The notes beneath the pieces are model-generated. The model made no database searches. It saw nothing but the letters and a program-made list of their open reading frames with translations, and was not told where the DNA came from. Positions 26,082-34,263 of a DNA stretch of 64,000 bases are shown in pieces. Source of the stretch: Bifidobacterium asteroides (lineage in GTDB: Bacteria > Actinomycetota > Actinomycetes > Actinomycetales > Bifidobacteriaceae); NCBI RefSeq assembly GCF_003202695.1, contig NZ_QGLL01000009.1, forward strand, positions 124,001 to 188,000. Reading direction: 5' to 3'. Within the stretch, counting starts at the first letter, position 1. Each line of letters opens with the position of its first letter. The translations under genes were made by a program, and so were the position numbers.

Positions 26082-27113
26082 TCAGACTGCTTCCACCTTG
26101 ATGGGCTCACGCTCGGCACCCACAGCCCTGATGGGCTCATGCGAGTCTGCCGAAGGCACGTAGAGGGCGATCACGTTGACATAGGTGACCTTCATGGTGC
26201 TGGTGGGCTTGCCCTGCCCGAATAGGGCCGTCTCGGCATCCGAGGCCGGCGAGGACTCACGGCCTTCACCCGCCTGCCGAGTCCAGACAGAATCGATGCG
26301 AGCCACGATCAGGTCTCCCCCATCGGAAGAGTGCATGACCCGCAGTTGCCCCTGTGCCGGAGCGAAGGTCTGCGACTGACTGCCCTTGTTGGCCTCGATT
26401 CCCTGCTGAACCACCTGAGTCAGCGTGCCAAGAGAAGTGCGGAAGTCATCCTGGGCGAACTCCTTGGCATACTTGCTGCTCTGGGGGTTCTGTAAAAGGT
26501 CGGCATAGCGGCGCACGGCCTCCACTGGCGTAGCCTTGAGCCCCTGATCGTCGCCCTGTCCCATCCTGGCGCCGATGGTGGCCACCGGGAACTTAGGCAA
26601 CTGAGCTCCTTGGAAGAGTCGGGCCACCCCCCAGAGCTTGTAATTCTCATGGGCGGACTCCTGGTCCAGAACCAAGAGGCGCTTGGACTGCTGATCCTGT
26701 GTTGTGGTGGTAATCGAGAAAACCGAGCGCGGCCAGCCTGGATCACCGGGGATGACCGTCTGAGCGATGGTGGCAGGAATGGTCGTCTTGGGGTCCAGCT
26801 GCCCTGTGGCCTGAGCGATGGTCAGCTCGCTGGTGCGTATCTCCAGCTGAGGGCCGCTGACTCGCTGGGCCAGCCCGGCTGGGTCCTTGGACGCGTTCGC
26901 CTGATCCAGAACTGCCCCGATGCTCTTACGGATACGGGCCTCCTGGGCCGGAGTCAGGTTGGGCGCAGGAGCGGTGGTCGCGGTGCTCTGAAGCTCGGCT
27001 TGGCGGGCCTGGGGAACCTGCCCTTCGCAGCCGGACAACCCGGGCAGAAGGGCAAGAGACAAGGCCAGCGCCGCTGCAACCCCCACCCTGTTCATCTGCT
27101 TGTTCCCGCTCAT
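26082..27113 (-). CDS. Predicted lipoprotein of unknown function
   Basis: The product (343 residues from the ATG at 27113) starts MSGNKQMNRVG, followed by a hydrophobic stretch and the lipobox LSGC at about residues 28-31, so it is probably anchored outside the membrane. The rest is soluble, with no motif I recognise. The frame continues 85 codons further, but the chosen ATG overlaps the stop of the upstream membrane protein in ATGA, a coupled arrangement. The two genes probably work together at the cell surface; function unknown. Confidence 0.75.
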   Translation of the reverse strand: MSGNKQMNRVGVAAALALSLALLPGLSGCEGQVPQARQAELQSTATTAPAPNLTPAQEARIRKSIGAVLDQANASKDPAGLAQRVSGPQLEIRTSELTIAQATGQLDPKTTIPATIAQTVIPGDPGWPRSVFSITTTTQDQQSKRLLVLDQESAHENYKLWGVARLFQGAQLPKFPVATIGARMGQGDDQGLKATPVEAVRRYADLLQNPQSSKYAKEFAQDDFRTSLGTLTQVVQQGIEANKGSQSQTFAPAQGQLRVMHSSDGGDLIVARIDSVWTRQAGEGRESSPASDAETALFGQGKPTSTMKVTYVNVIALYVPSADSHEPIRAVGAEREPIKVEAV

Positions 27114-28177
27114 CGGTCTTCCTCCTCCTCGTGAGCCAACCTGGCCAAGTAGGAAGCCATCTCCTGGTCGCTGATGACCGCAGTGGATGACGCATCGTCG
27201 GCTCCCCGATCGCCGCTGACAGTGCGGCCGCCGCCATTCTCCTGGCGATCGGCGACCAGGTTCCTGTTGCGCGGATCGATCACCGTCGGCGACTTGAGCG
27301 GGGATTCCGGATCTCCCTGCCGCTCTTGGCCACGAGCGTGACGCCGACCTGAAGCTGAGTAGCGCCACTGCCCCAGATTAGGCAGAATGGCCTTGCGCAG
27401 CGCCTGGGCCACACTGATCTCGGGAGATTCCTTAGCCTCCTGTTCAGGTTCGGCCTGCTTGCGGCGTTTGGCCGGATCCATGGCGAATACCGTGGCCGAA
27501 AGAACGGCCAGCAGGGCCAGCAGCCCACCGGCGAAGTAGAAAGGCATGGCGAAGTTGGGCAGCTTGTCCCGCTGCCAGAGCATCTCCAGCCCCAGGGAAT
27601 GACCCTGAGGAGCCTCCACCAGCAGAACGGCCTGCGGATCGTCGGTTTTCAGGGACATGGACACGCCGCTCTCTTCACAGGTGACCCGTTTCCACATATC
27701 AGAATCCTTAAACGCCACGCCCTGATCATTTTTGACGGCCTTGCCAGGGCTGGTGTCCTTGCCGACGGACAGGGTCTGCCAATTATCCAGACCGCGCACC
27801 CGAGCCACGCCATGTCCGGCCGTCCAGCCAGATGCATCCTTTGCCGTAGTCAGAGCCATGCAGACGGTGGGCTTCTGTGATTTGCCATCCGCGGACCCGG
27901 AATTCCCGGTCGGCACCGCATCCACACGCATGGTCACTCTGCTGTCCACCAGGGGAAGCACACCTGGATCGGTCACTGCATAGGCGGCGTTCGTGCGCGC
28001 ATGCGCATCTACATGAGCCGAAGGCTTCCAGACCGTGGCGTTGAGAATGCCCAGCACAATGGACGCTACAGCCAGCAGGCCGAAGATGGGGGTGACGATG
28101 CCGCGCATGATGGTGCTATGGCGCGAAGGCTTGTCAGGCCGCGTCATCTCATAGGTTCCTTCGGGTACTTGCTTCAT
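27110..28177 (-). CDS. Membrane protein of unknown function
   Basis: The 355-residue protein has one hydrophobic helix at ~27-46 (GLLAVASIVLGILNATVW), an extracellular domain of ~150 residues, a second helix near 220-240 (AMPFYFAGGLLALLAVLSATVFAM), then a charged cytoplasmic tail with many Arg, Glu and Gln residues. I do not recognise the family. The ATG at 28177 has a -10-like TAGAAT 9 bases upstream. A second ATG at 28147 has GAAGGA 9 bases upstream and is a fair alternative. It is divergent from the FKBP lipoprotein and coupled to the downstream lipoprotein gene. Confidence 0.7.
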   Translation of the reverse strand: MKQVPEGTYEMTRPDKPSRHSTIMRGIVTPIFGLLAVASIVLGILNATVWKPSAHVDAHARTNAAYAVTDPGVLPLVDSRVTMRVDAVPTGNSGSADGKSQKPTVCMALTTAKDASGWTAGHGVARVRGLDNWQTLSVGKDTSPGKAVKNDQGVAFKDSDMWKRVTCEESGVSMSLKTDDPQAVLLVEAPQGHSLGLEMLWQRDKLPNFAMPFYFAGGLLALLAVLSATVFAMDPAKRRKQAEPEQEAKESPEISVAQALRKAILPNLGQWRYSASGRRHARGQERQGDPESPLKSPTVIDPRNRNLVADRQENGGGRTVSGDRGADDASSTAVISDQEMASYLARLAHEEEEDR

Positions 28178-28186
28178 AGTATCGAC

Positions 28187-28192
28187 ATTCTA
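28187..28192 (-). promoter_or_regulatory. -10-like element of the membrane-protein gene
   Basis: TAGAAT lies 9 bases before the ATG at 28177, at the upper limit of the spacing seen for leaderless starts in this window. Confidence 0.35.
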
Positions 28193-28245
28193 CCTTCGGC
28201 TCCCTAATATCTGGTTGCTAGCACAGGGAAATCACCCATAAGCCC

Positions 28246-28251
28246 TAAACT
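28246..28251 (+). promoter_or_regulatory. Leaderless-type -10 element of the FKBP gene
   Basis: TAAACT lies 8 bases before the ATG at 28260 (TAAACTGG...ATG). The same hexamer and spacing recur at the chorismate mutase gene. Confidence 0.45.
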
Positions 28252-28259
28252 GGTCTTCT

Positions 28260-29195
28260 ATGAGCATCATCGCAAGGAAATCAGGCAGCAAACGTCTGCT
28301 GGGCATCATGACCGCTCTGGCTCTATGTCTTGGGCTGTCGGCCTGCGGCGGGAGATCTGACGGGGGCGGCCACTCGGGCGACACCATGCAGGGCGTATCA
28401 GCCAAAGGCAAACTTGGCAGCAAGCCCGACATCAGCTTCAAGACCCCCTTCAAGGTCAAGAACCAGACCCATCAAGTCATCCAGGAGGGCGACGGCGAAG
28501 TCATCCGCGACGGGGACCGCGTATGTGCAAGAAGCCTGGCCTTGGATGCCAAGACTGGCAAGGTGATCAACTCCACCTGGGACAAGAGCAGCCCGGAGTG
28601 CTCCATTGTCATCAGCAGGAAATCTATCCCGGCATTCTATGACACCTTCAAGGGCCTCAAGGTCAACTCCACCGTGGCCGTAGGCATCGAAGAGTCAGGC
28701 TCCGGCAGCAGCCAGGCAACCGACTCCTATATCATGGCCCTGACCTTCGTCTCCCGGTCCAGGAACCTGACCCGCGCCCAGGGCCAGAAGGTGACCAACC
28801 TGCCGAGCGACCTGCCCAAGATCAGTCTGGACGACAAGGGCAAGCCCTCCCTGGATCTCAACAGCTACCAACCCAAGGGAGGGCTGGTGGTCCAGCCCCT
28901 GATCAAGGGCAGCGGAGCCAAGGTCGGCCAGCATCAGAGCGTCAGCGCCAACTACACCGGCTGGCTGGCTTCCGACGGCAAGCAGTTCGACTCCTCCTGG
29001 GACCGGGGTCAGGCCAGCGACTTCAGTCTGGACCAAGTGATCAAAGGCTGGCAGCAAGGTCTGGCCGGCCAGACGGTGGGCTCCCAGGTCCTTCTGGTCA
29101 TTCCGCCCGACCTGGGTTATGGCAGCCAGAAGCAGCAGAGCATCCCGGCCAATTCGACCCTGATCTTCGTGGTCGACATCCTGGCCGCCTACTGA
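28260..29195 (+). CDS. FKBP-type peptidyl-prolyl cis-trans isomerase lipoprotein
   Basis: The 311-residue protein has a signal peptide with lipobox LSAC near residue 23-26, so it should sit on the outer face of the membrane. The C-terminal FKBP domain (~210-311) has VSANYTGWLASDGKQFDSSW, VIKGWQQGLAGQTVGSQ and IPPDLGYGSQ, the standard substrate-pocket motifs. A second, diverged FKBP-like region (~60-165) precedes it, with HQVIQEGDGEVIRDGD at its start. It probably helps fold exported proteins. Confidence 0.88.
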   Translation: MSIIARKSGSKRLLGIMTALALCLGLSACGGRSDGGGHSGDTMQGVSAKGKLGSKPDISFKTPFKVKNQTHQVIQEGDGEVIRDGDRVCARSLALDAKTGKVINSTWDKSSPECSIVISRKSIPAFYDTFKGLKVNSTVAVGIEESGSGSSQATDSYIMALTFVSRSRNLTRAQGQKVTNLPSDLPKISLDDKGKPSLDLNSYQPKGGLVVQPLIKGSGAKVGQHQSVSANYTGWLASDGKQFDSSWDRGQASDFSLDQVIKGWQQGLAGQTVGSQVLLVIPPDLGYGSQKQQSIPANSTLIFVVDILAAY

Positions 29196-29220
29196 CCAGT
29201 CAATCCACTAACTCAGACAG

Positions 29221-29268
29221 ACAGGGCCCGCTCCCATCCAGTCGCATTCGGATGGGAGCGGGCCCTGT
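29221..29268. terminator. Bidirectional terminator between FKBP and the amino-acid ABC operon
   Basis: ACAGGGCCCGCTCCCATCC (29221-29239) pairs perfectly over 19 bp with 29250-29268, with a 10-base loop. It separates two convergent genes. Confidence 0.8.
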
Positions 29269-29287
29269 CATAAACCAGACGGCCAGG

Positions 29288-30199
29288 TCAGTCCTTGCCG
29301 CCCTCGACCACAATCTCGTCGGGGTTGGCTGCGCTGCCGTAGACCGGCTCAAGGGTCTTGCGGTAATCCTCATGGAAGAACCGCTCCTGGCCCAGTTTCT
29401 CCAGCTCCTTATTGATGTAGTCCAGCAAGGGCTTATTCCCCTTGCGCACAGCCGGAGCGATGACCGCCTCGTCCCCAAGCTTGGTGATGCCGACCGAGAA
29501 GCCCTTGTTGGCCTTGGCCCAGGCCAGCACCTCGGTGTTGTCGGTGCTCATGGCATCGCCGCGATGGTCCAGCAGGGCGTTGTAGGCATCGGCGTACTGG
29601 TCGTACTTCTGCAGCTTGACTTCCGGATAGTGCTGCTCGAAATAGGGCTCAGCCGTAGTCCCCTTGGCGATGATCAGAGTCTTGCCATTCAGCTCCTTCA
29701 CGTCTTTGATCGGCGCCGAATCCGGGGAGACCACGCCCAGGTAGACCTTCATATAGGGCTTGGCGAAGTCCACCTTGCGAGCGCGATCATCAGTAACGGT
29801 GAAATTGGCCAGGACCACGTCCACCTTGTTGCTTGACAGCACATCCACGCGAGCGGCCGGGTCCACCGAAGTGTATTCGGGCTTGACGCCCAGGTCCTTG
29901 GCCAGTCGCTCGGCCAGGACCACATCGTAGCCCTGGTTCCTGCCGTCCTTGTCCACGTAGCCGAAGGGGGCCTTGTCGGTGAAGACCGCCACCCTGAGCT
30001 TGCCGGACTTAGTGATCTGCTCCGGAGTGCGTGCAGACCCGGATGCTGCTGTGGAGCCGGAGCTGCTGCCCGAACCGCTTCCAGCGTCACTGGGGGTGGC
30101 GGCCGAAGGGCCGCAGGCAGCCATGGAAGCCATCATCGCGATCGTCGCCCCTGCGGCCAGCGTCGCCCGTATCAATCGGTTCACTACCCTTGCGGTCAT
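29288..30199 (-). CDS. Amino-acid ABC transporter substrate-binding lipoprotein
   Basis: The 303-residue protein has a signal peptide ending in lipobox MAAC, a Ser/Gly-rich spacer, and a family-3 solute-binding domain. Typical parts are LRVAVFTDKAPFGYVDKDG, QGYDVVLAERLAKDLGV, and VDVVLANFTVTDDRARKVDFAKPY. The last segment (family pattern ANFTxTxxR) is seen in glutamate/aspartate and polar amino-acid binders. It is the last gene of a four-gene transporter unit. The substrate is inferred as an acidic or polar amino acid. Confidence 0.9.
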   Translation of the reverse strand: MTARVVNRLIRATLAAGATIAMMASMAACGPSAATPSDAGSGSGSSSGSTAASGSARTPEQITKSGKLRVAVFTDKAPFGYVDKDGRNQGYDVVLAERLAKDLGVKPEYTSVDPAARVDVLSSNKVDVVLANFTVTDDRARKVDFAKPYMKVYLGVVSPDSAPIKDVKELNGKTLIIAKGTTAEPYFEQHYPEVKLQKYDQYADAYNALLDHRGDAMSTDNTEVLAWAKANKGFSVGITKLGDEAVIAPAVRKGNKPLLDYINKELEKLGQERFFHEDYRKTLEPVYGSAANPDEIVVEGGKD

Positions 30200-30281
30200 G
30201 ATCCCTCTTTTCCTGTTCTTTTTCCTATGGCCGCCCCTGGGGCGGTTCCGGCGAAGGCCGCCGGACGAATATGCGAAGTCC

Positions 30282-31157
30282 TCATCGTGACTTCAGATCC
30301 TGGTCCTGATCCCGCCTGCGCTCATAGGTGAAGGTGGACAGGAAGCGTTGCGCCCGGTCAGTGGCAGGGTGGGTGAAGAAAGCCTCCGGATCGTCGGACT
30401 GTTCGACCAGAGAGCCTCCATCCAGGAGGACGATGTGGTCGGCTATACCCCTGGCAAAGGCCATCTCGTGGGTGACGATCATCATAGTCAGCCCCTGATC
30501 GGCTAGCTCCAGAATGACCTGGAGGACCTCGCGGACCATCTCCGGATCCAGAGCCGCGGTCACCTCGTCGAAGAGCATGATCTCGGGATGGAGGATGAGC
30601 GCCCGGCAAATGGCCACCCTCTGCCGCTGACCTCCAGAGAGCTGGCTGGGCCAGGCATCCCTGCGGTCGGCCAGACCCACTCGGTCCAGCAGCTCCAGAG
30701 CCTCCTGCCGCGCCTGGCCCCGCTTGCGCTTCTGGACCAGGACGGGCGCCAGGGTCACGTTGTCCAGAACGGTCCTGTTGGGGAAGAGGTCGTAGCTCTG
30801 GAAGACCATGCCGATCCTGGTACGCAGTTCCGAGCTGCGGCTGCCCGACATAAGGCCGCCAGGACCTCCGCTGCGCTTGCCCAGAGGGTGACCGGTCTCC
30901 ACCACCTGATCGTCCAGAAGGATGCGGCCGCCCTGTATGGGCTCCAGCCCGGCTATGGTCCGCAGCAGGGTGGACTTGCCTGAGCCCGAAGGGCCCAGGA
31001 CTACAAAGACCTTGCCCTTGGGCACCTGGAAGGAGATGTCATTGAGCACAGGGCTCTGCGCCTGCGGATACTGCTTGACCAGATGCTCGACGGTCAGCAC
31101 CGCTCGTTCCTGCTGATCATCCTGTGGCTGGTTCGCTGTCGTTTGCCCCTCAGTCAT
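30282..31157 (-). CDS. Amino-acid ABC transporter ATP-binding protein
   Basis: The 291-residue ATPase has Walker A GPSGSGKST near residue 56, signature LSGGQRQRVAICRAL, Walker B MLFDEVTAALDPE (Val where most family members have Pro/Thr) and the switch His in MMIVTHEMAFA. A short insertion (~100-112, GKRSGGPGGLMSGSRSSE) follows the first strands. It resembles GlnQ/GluA-type polar amino-acid importers. Its ATG overlaps the upstream permease by 8 bases. Confidence 0.93.
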   Translation of the reverse strand: MTEGQTTANQPQDDQQERAVLTVEHLVKQYPQAQSPVLNDISFQVPKGKVFVVLGPSGSGKSTLLRTIAGLEPIQGGRILLDDQVVETGHPLGKRSGGPGGLMSGSRSSELRTRIGMVFQSYDLFPNRTVLDNVTLAPVLVQKRKRGQARQEALELLDRVGLADRRDAWPSQLSGGQRQRVAICRALILHPEIMLFDEVTAALDPEMVREVLQVILELADQGLTMMIVTHEMAFARGIADHIVLLDGGSLVEQSDDPEAFFTHPATDRAQRFLSTFTYERRRDQDQDLKSR

Positions 31158-31824
31158 GAGCCCACCTCTTTTCCAGATGCCGGGCCGCCAGGGACAGGGG
31201 CCAGCAGATGAAGAAATACATAAAGAAGATCACCCCGTAGATCCACAGGGTCGCCTGCGGATAAGCGAATCGGTTGGCATCGATGATCTGCTGGCCGACC
31301 TTGATGACCTCGATGACGCCCAGCAGGGCGGCCAGGGAGGTGGTCTTGACGATCCTGGTGGCCAGGTTGACACTCGCCGGCAGCAGTCGGCGCAGGGCCT
31401 GCGGAAGGATGATCCTGGAGAAGGTCTGCCAGGACCCCAGTCCTAGCACGTAGGCCGACTCCACCTGGGTACGGGGGATGGACTCCAGAGCCCCTCGGAC
31501 CAGGTCGCCCAGCTCTGCTCCACCCCAGAGCACAAAGACCAGCAGGCAGGCGCCGGTGGCGTCAAGATTCAGGTTCCATGCCCTGGACAGCCCGTAGAAG
31601 GCGATGAAGAGCAGAGCCAGCTGGGGCATGATGCGGATGAAGTCCAGGTAGATCCTCATCAGGAAGCGAATCAGACGGTTGCGCAGGGTCATCAGCCATC
31701 CGGTCACCAACCCCAGGGGCAGGGAGAGCAGGACCGAGACGCCGGCTATCCAGACGGTCACCCAGAGCCCTTGGAAGAGTCTGGGCATGACCCCTGGCTG
31801 GAAAAGCACCTCAACGCCGTGCAT
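31150..31824 (-). CDS. Amino-acid ABC transporter permease (second)
   Basis: The 224-residue inner-membrane protein has about five helices and the HisM-type EAA loop (ESAYVLGLGSWQTFSRIILPQALRR). The ATG at 31824 overlaps the first permease by 14 bases and has GGAGG 7 bases upstream; the 6-codon longer frame is rejected. It forms the membrane heterodimer with the other permease. Confidence 0.92.
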   Translation of the reverse strand: MHGVEVLFQPGVMPRLFQGLWVTVWIAGVSVLLSLPLGLVTGWLMTLRNRLIRFLMRIYLDFIRIMPQLALLFIAFYGLSRAWNLNLDATGACLLVFVLWGGAELGDLVRGALESIPRTQVESAYVLGLGSWQTFSRIILPQALRRLLPASVNLATRIVKTTSLAALLGVIEVIKVGQQIIDANRFAYPQATLWIYGVIFFMYFFICWPLSLAARHLEKRWAHD

Positions 31825-32464
31825 AGTCGAACCTCCGCTCAAGAACGGTCCCGATGACGGAGATGGGCAGCAGGATGACCAGATAAGTGACGATGAGCAG
31901 AGTCAACGATTCGTAGGTATCGTAGGAGGTGCCCATCAGGTCCTTGGTGACATACATGACGTCGGCCAGAGCGATGGCTGAGACCACCGAGGATTCCTTA
32001 ACCAGGAAGATGATGTTGGCCACCACGCCCGGTATGGCGCTACTCAGGGCCTGGGGCAGCACGATCCTGGACAGGGTCTGGCCTCGTGTGAATCCCAGGA
32101 CGCGGGCTGACTCGATCTGTACCCGAGGCACCGCTTCCAGTCCGCCACGCATGGCTTCGGCCATGTAGGAGCCGCCCAGGAAGGCCAGCCCGACGATGGC
32201 GCAGGTCTGAGCGCTCCAGTTGACCCCAAGCTTGGGCAACCCGAAGTAGAGGAAGTAGAGCTGAACCAGGAGCGGGGTGTTTCTTGACAGCTCGATGTAT
32301 ATCCTGGCCACCTGCGAGAGCAAAGGGATCCTGAAGACCTCCAGCCCGGCGCAGACCAGTCCGAACAGCATGGAAAACACCACGCCGAAGAAGGAGATGA
32401 AGACCGTTACATAGGCCGCATTGACGAAAAAGTGCAGATTCTGCGCCATGAAGGTCCAATTCAT
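31811..32464 (-). CDS. Amino-acid ABC transporter permease (first)
   Basis: The 217-residue HisM-type permease has the binding-protein-dependent loop ESARVLGFTRGQTLSRIVLPQALSS and N-terminal ELSRNTPLLVQLYFLYFGLP. It is the first gene of the transporter unit. AGGGGG lies upstream of the ATG with further G-rich sequence between, so the ribosome-binding site is plausible but not perfectly spaced. Confidence 0.92.
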   Translation of the reverse strand: MNWTFMAQNLHFFVNAAYVTVFISFFGVVFSMLFGLVCAGLEVFRIPLLSQVARIYIELSRNTPLLVQLYFLYFGLPKLGVNWSAQTCAIVGLAFLGGSYMAEAMRGGLEAVPRVQIESARVLGFTRGQTLSRIVLPQALSSAIPGVVANIIFLVKESSVVSAIALADVMYVTKDLMGTSYDTYESLTLLIVTYLVILLPISVIGTVLERRFDYARR

Positions 32465-32847
32465 GCCCTCGCCCCCTTACTCGTTTGCGTCCTGTTCATC
32501 GTCTCCTCTTCACTGCTTCCCGCACTCTTCCCGCTGACTGCCGCTGTCCGTCCCTCCCCCGCACGATTGCCGAATAACCCGAATAACTAGGCCACCGTCT
32601 GAGGCATACAATCGACAATCCTAGAGAATGCGAGCTGCTTTCCTCTGCTTTTCGATATACGAATACCGGATACCGCGTTATCATCCGCTCTCACGGGTGC
32701 CTGGACGGCCATCCATAATCATGCTGAGCCCATCAACCAAGCAGTGCCGAACCAAGAAATGCCGATTCACCAGGCACTTGCAGAACAATATTCAGTTAAT
32801 TACCTGTCAACCTGACATTTATCAGACCGACAGCTCACCAAGCTATC
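32465..32847. other. Intergenic region upstream of the amino-acid ABC operon
   Basis: About 380 bp without a gene. It should contain the transporter promoter, read on the minus strand. A tandem 9-base repeat lies at 32571-32588 (CGAATAACC then CGAATAACT) and a related ACGAATACC at about 32658, which could be regulator sites. Confidence 0.4.
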
Positions 32848-32882
32848 AAAAAAGCCCGGTCCACATATTCGTGAACCGGGCT
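32848..32882 (-). terminator. Rho-independent terminator after nrdH
   Basis: AGCCCGGTCCAC (32853-32864) pairs with GTGAACCGGGCT (32871-32882), with one G-T pair, and on the minus strand a T run (TTTTTT) follows. It lies directly after the nrdH stop. Confidence 0.85.
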
Positions 32883-32895
32883 CCGAGTCCTTTGA

Positions 32896-33138
32896 TCAGG
32901 CGAAGACCTTGGCGCTCTGTGCTGCCTTCCTGATCAGATCGGGGCGATACCCGCTCCACGTCTCCTGGTCAGTGACTACGATGGGGGTCTGCTTGAATCC
33001 CTGGGCGATGAACCGGTCGATCAAGGTCTGATCCTCGGTCAAATCCACCTGCTCGAACTCCAGCCCCTGCTTGGTCAGCTGACGCTTGGTGGCATCACAC
33101 TGGGGACAGTGCGCCTTGGTGTAGACCGTAATGGACAT
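32896..33138 (-). CDS. nrdH: Glutaredoxin-like NrdH-redoxin
   Basis: The 80-residue protein has an intact CPQC redox motif (residues 11-14), the VDLTED segment, the cis-Pro in KQTPIVV, and the conserved SGYRPD, all typical of NrdH, the electron donor for class Ib ribonucleotide reductase. The frame runs 36 codons further upstream, but GGGAG 7 bases before the ATG at 33138 marks the start. Unusually, no nrdI, nrdE or nrdF lies next to it; its own terminator follows directly. Confidence 0.92.
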   Translation of the reverse strand: MSITVYTKAHCPQCDATKRQLTKQGLEFEQVDLTEDQTLIDRFIAQGFKQTPIVVTDQETWSGYRPDLIRKAAQSAKVFA

Positions 33139-33366
33139 GTCCGCATCTCCCTTAGATATAGCCAATGACATCCCAAGCTCTATAGCCGTCTGCTTAGGAC
33201 CTGATGTTTGCACTCTACACATTCCTAGGCGCCAGCACAATACCATCCGTAGTGGCGTGTCAGACCATAAACCCCAACATCTAGTAGCCTTTCAGGTCTT
33301 GACGGGCCAAGGAAGGATCTATGTGATATGCATGACACACTTGCCTTCCACGACAGGAAACCCCCC

Positions 33367-34176
33367 TCAGAAGAGGGTCAGTTCGTTACTGTCGGCACCC
33401 TTCATGGCCTCATAGTCCAGTATCAGGCACTCGAATCCCCTGTCCTCTGCGAGAACTCTGGCCTGGGGGGTGATGGTCTGGGCGGCGAAAATCCCACGGA
33501 CAGGAGCCAGCAGAGGATCGCGGTTGAGCAGCCGGCAGTAGCGGGTCAGCTGTTCCACACCGTCGATGCCGCCATGCCGCTTGATCTCGATGGCCACATG
33601 CTGCCCCTGGCCGTCCACGGCCATGATGTCTACTGGGCCGATGGGCGTGGGGTACTCCCGGCGCACCAGCGTGGCTCCCGGGCCGATGCGGTCGATCTGT
33701 TCGGCCAGGTAACGCTGCAGATGTGCTTCCACACCGTCCTTGACCAACCCCGGATCCGTCCCCAGGTCATAGCTGTCGTCGGCATAGATCTGATAGAGCC
33801 TGATGGTGAGCACATCGCTGGATTTCACGGCCGAAACGCGCAGAACCTTACGAACAGGCCGACACTGGTCCTGATTCTGCTCCTGCTCCTGGGCGATCAG
33901 CGCATCGGGCGCAGCGGCTTCGACGACCTCGTCCGGCTCGGTCCCAGCCACGGGATCAGCCTTGATGCCTGCGCCGTCTTTGCCTGTCTCCTCGGGTTCG
34001 ATCTCCCTGATGGTGCAGGGGGCGCACATCCAGTTCAGGGGTTTGTAGGAACCCAGCTCAGAAAAGATCAGACAGCTCATGTCGGCCTTGATCAGCAGGA
34101 CGCGTCTGGCCGGCGGCAGGCTGGCATTGAGACGCCCGGAATATTCGGCGGAGCAGTCGGCAACAATGATTCGCAC
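33367..34176 (-). CDS. nucS: Mismatch-specific endonuclease NucS (EndoMS)
   Basis: The N-terminal half (~1-60) begins VRIIVADCSAEYSGRL, matching the DNA-binding part of actinobacterial NucS. The RecB-like nuclease half (~110-269) has the catalytic residues in PIGPVDIMAVD...VAIEIKRHGGIDGVEQL. The C-terminus ends ELTLF, resembling a sliding-clamp-binding tail. An acidic Glu/Ala/Gln linker of ~50 residues (about 58-105) makes it longer than mycobacterial NucS. NucS replaces MutS/MutL mismatch repair in many actinobacteria. The GTG at 34176 follows TATATT by 7 bases; the TTG at 34185 lies inside that element. It neighbours the atp operon. Confidence 0.92.
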   Translation of the reverse strand: MRIIVADCSAEYSGRLNASLPPARRVLLIKADMSCLIFSELGSYKPLNWMCAPCTIREIEPEETGKDGAGIKADPVAGTEPDEVVEAAAPDALIAQEQEQNQDQCRPVRKVLRVSAVKSSDVLTIRLYQIYADDSYDLGTDPGLVKDGVEAHLQRYLAEQIDRIGPGATLVRREYPTPIGPVDIMAVDGQGQHVAIEIKRHGGIDGVEQLTRYCRLLNRDPLLAPVRGIFAAQTITPQARVLAEDRGFECLILDYEAMKGADSNELTLF

Positions 34177-34183
34177 AGATGCC

Positions 34184-34189
34184 AATATA
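34184..34189 (-). promoter_or_regulatory. Leaderless-type -10 element of nucS
   Basis: TATATT lies 7 bases before the GTG start. The atp operon terminator is just upstream, so nucS needs its own promoter. Confidence 0.5.
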
Positions 34190-34214
34190 TCAGTCGCCGT
34201 TCCGGGCGAAGAAG

Positions 34215-34249
34215 AAAAAGCCCGGCCGATGCAGGAGCACCAGCCGGGC
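34215..34249 (-). terminator. Rho-independent terminator of the atp operon
   Basis: GCCCGGC (34220-34226) pairs with GCCGGGC (34243-34249) and on the minus strand is followed by TTTTTC. It lies 14 bases after the atpC stop. Confidence 0.75.
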
Positions 34250-34263
34250 GGAAAGGAAAGAAG

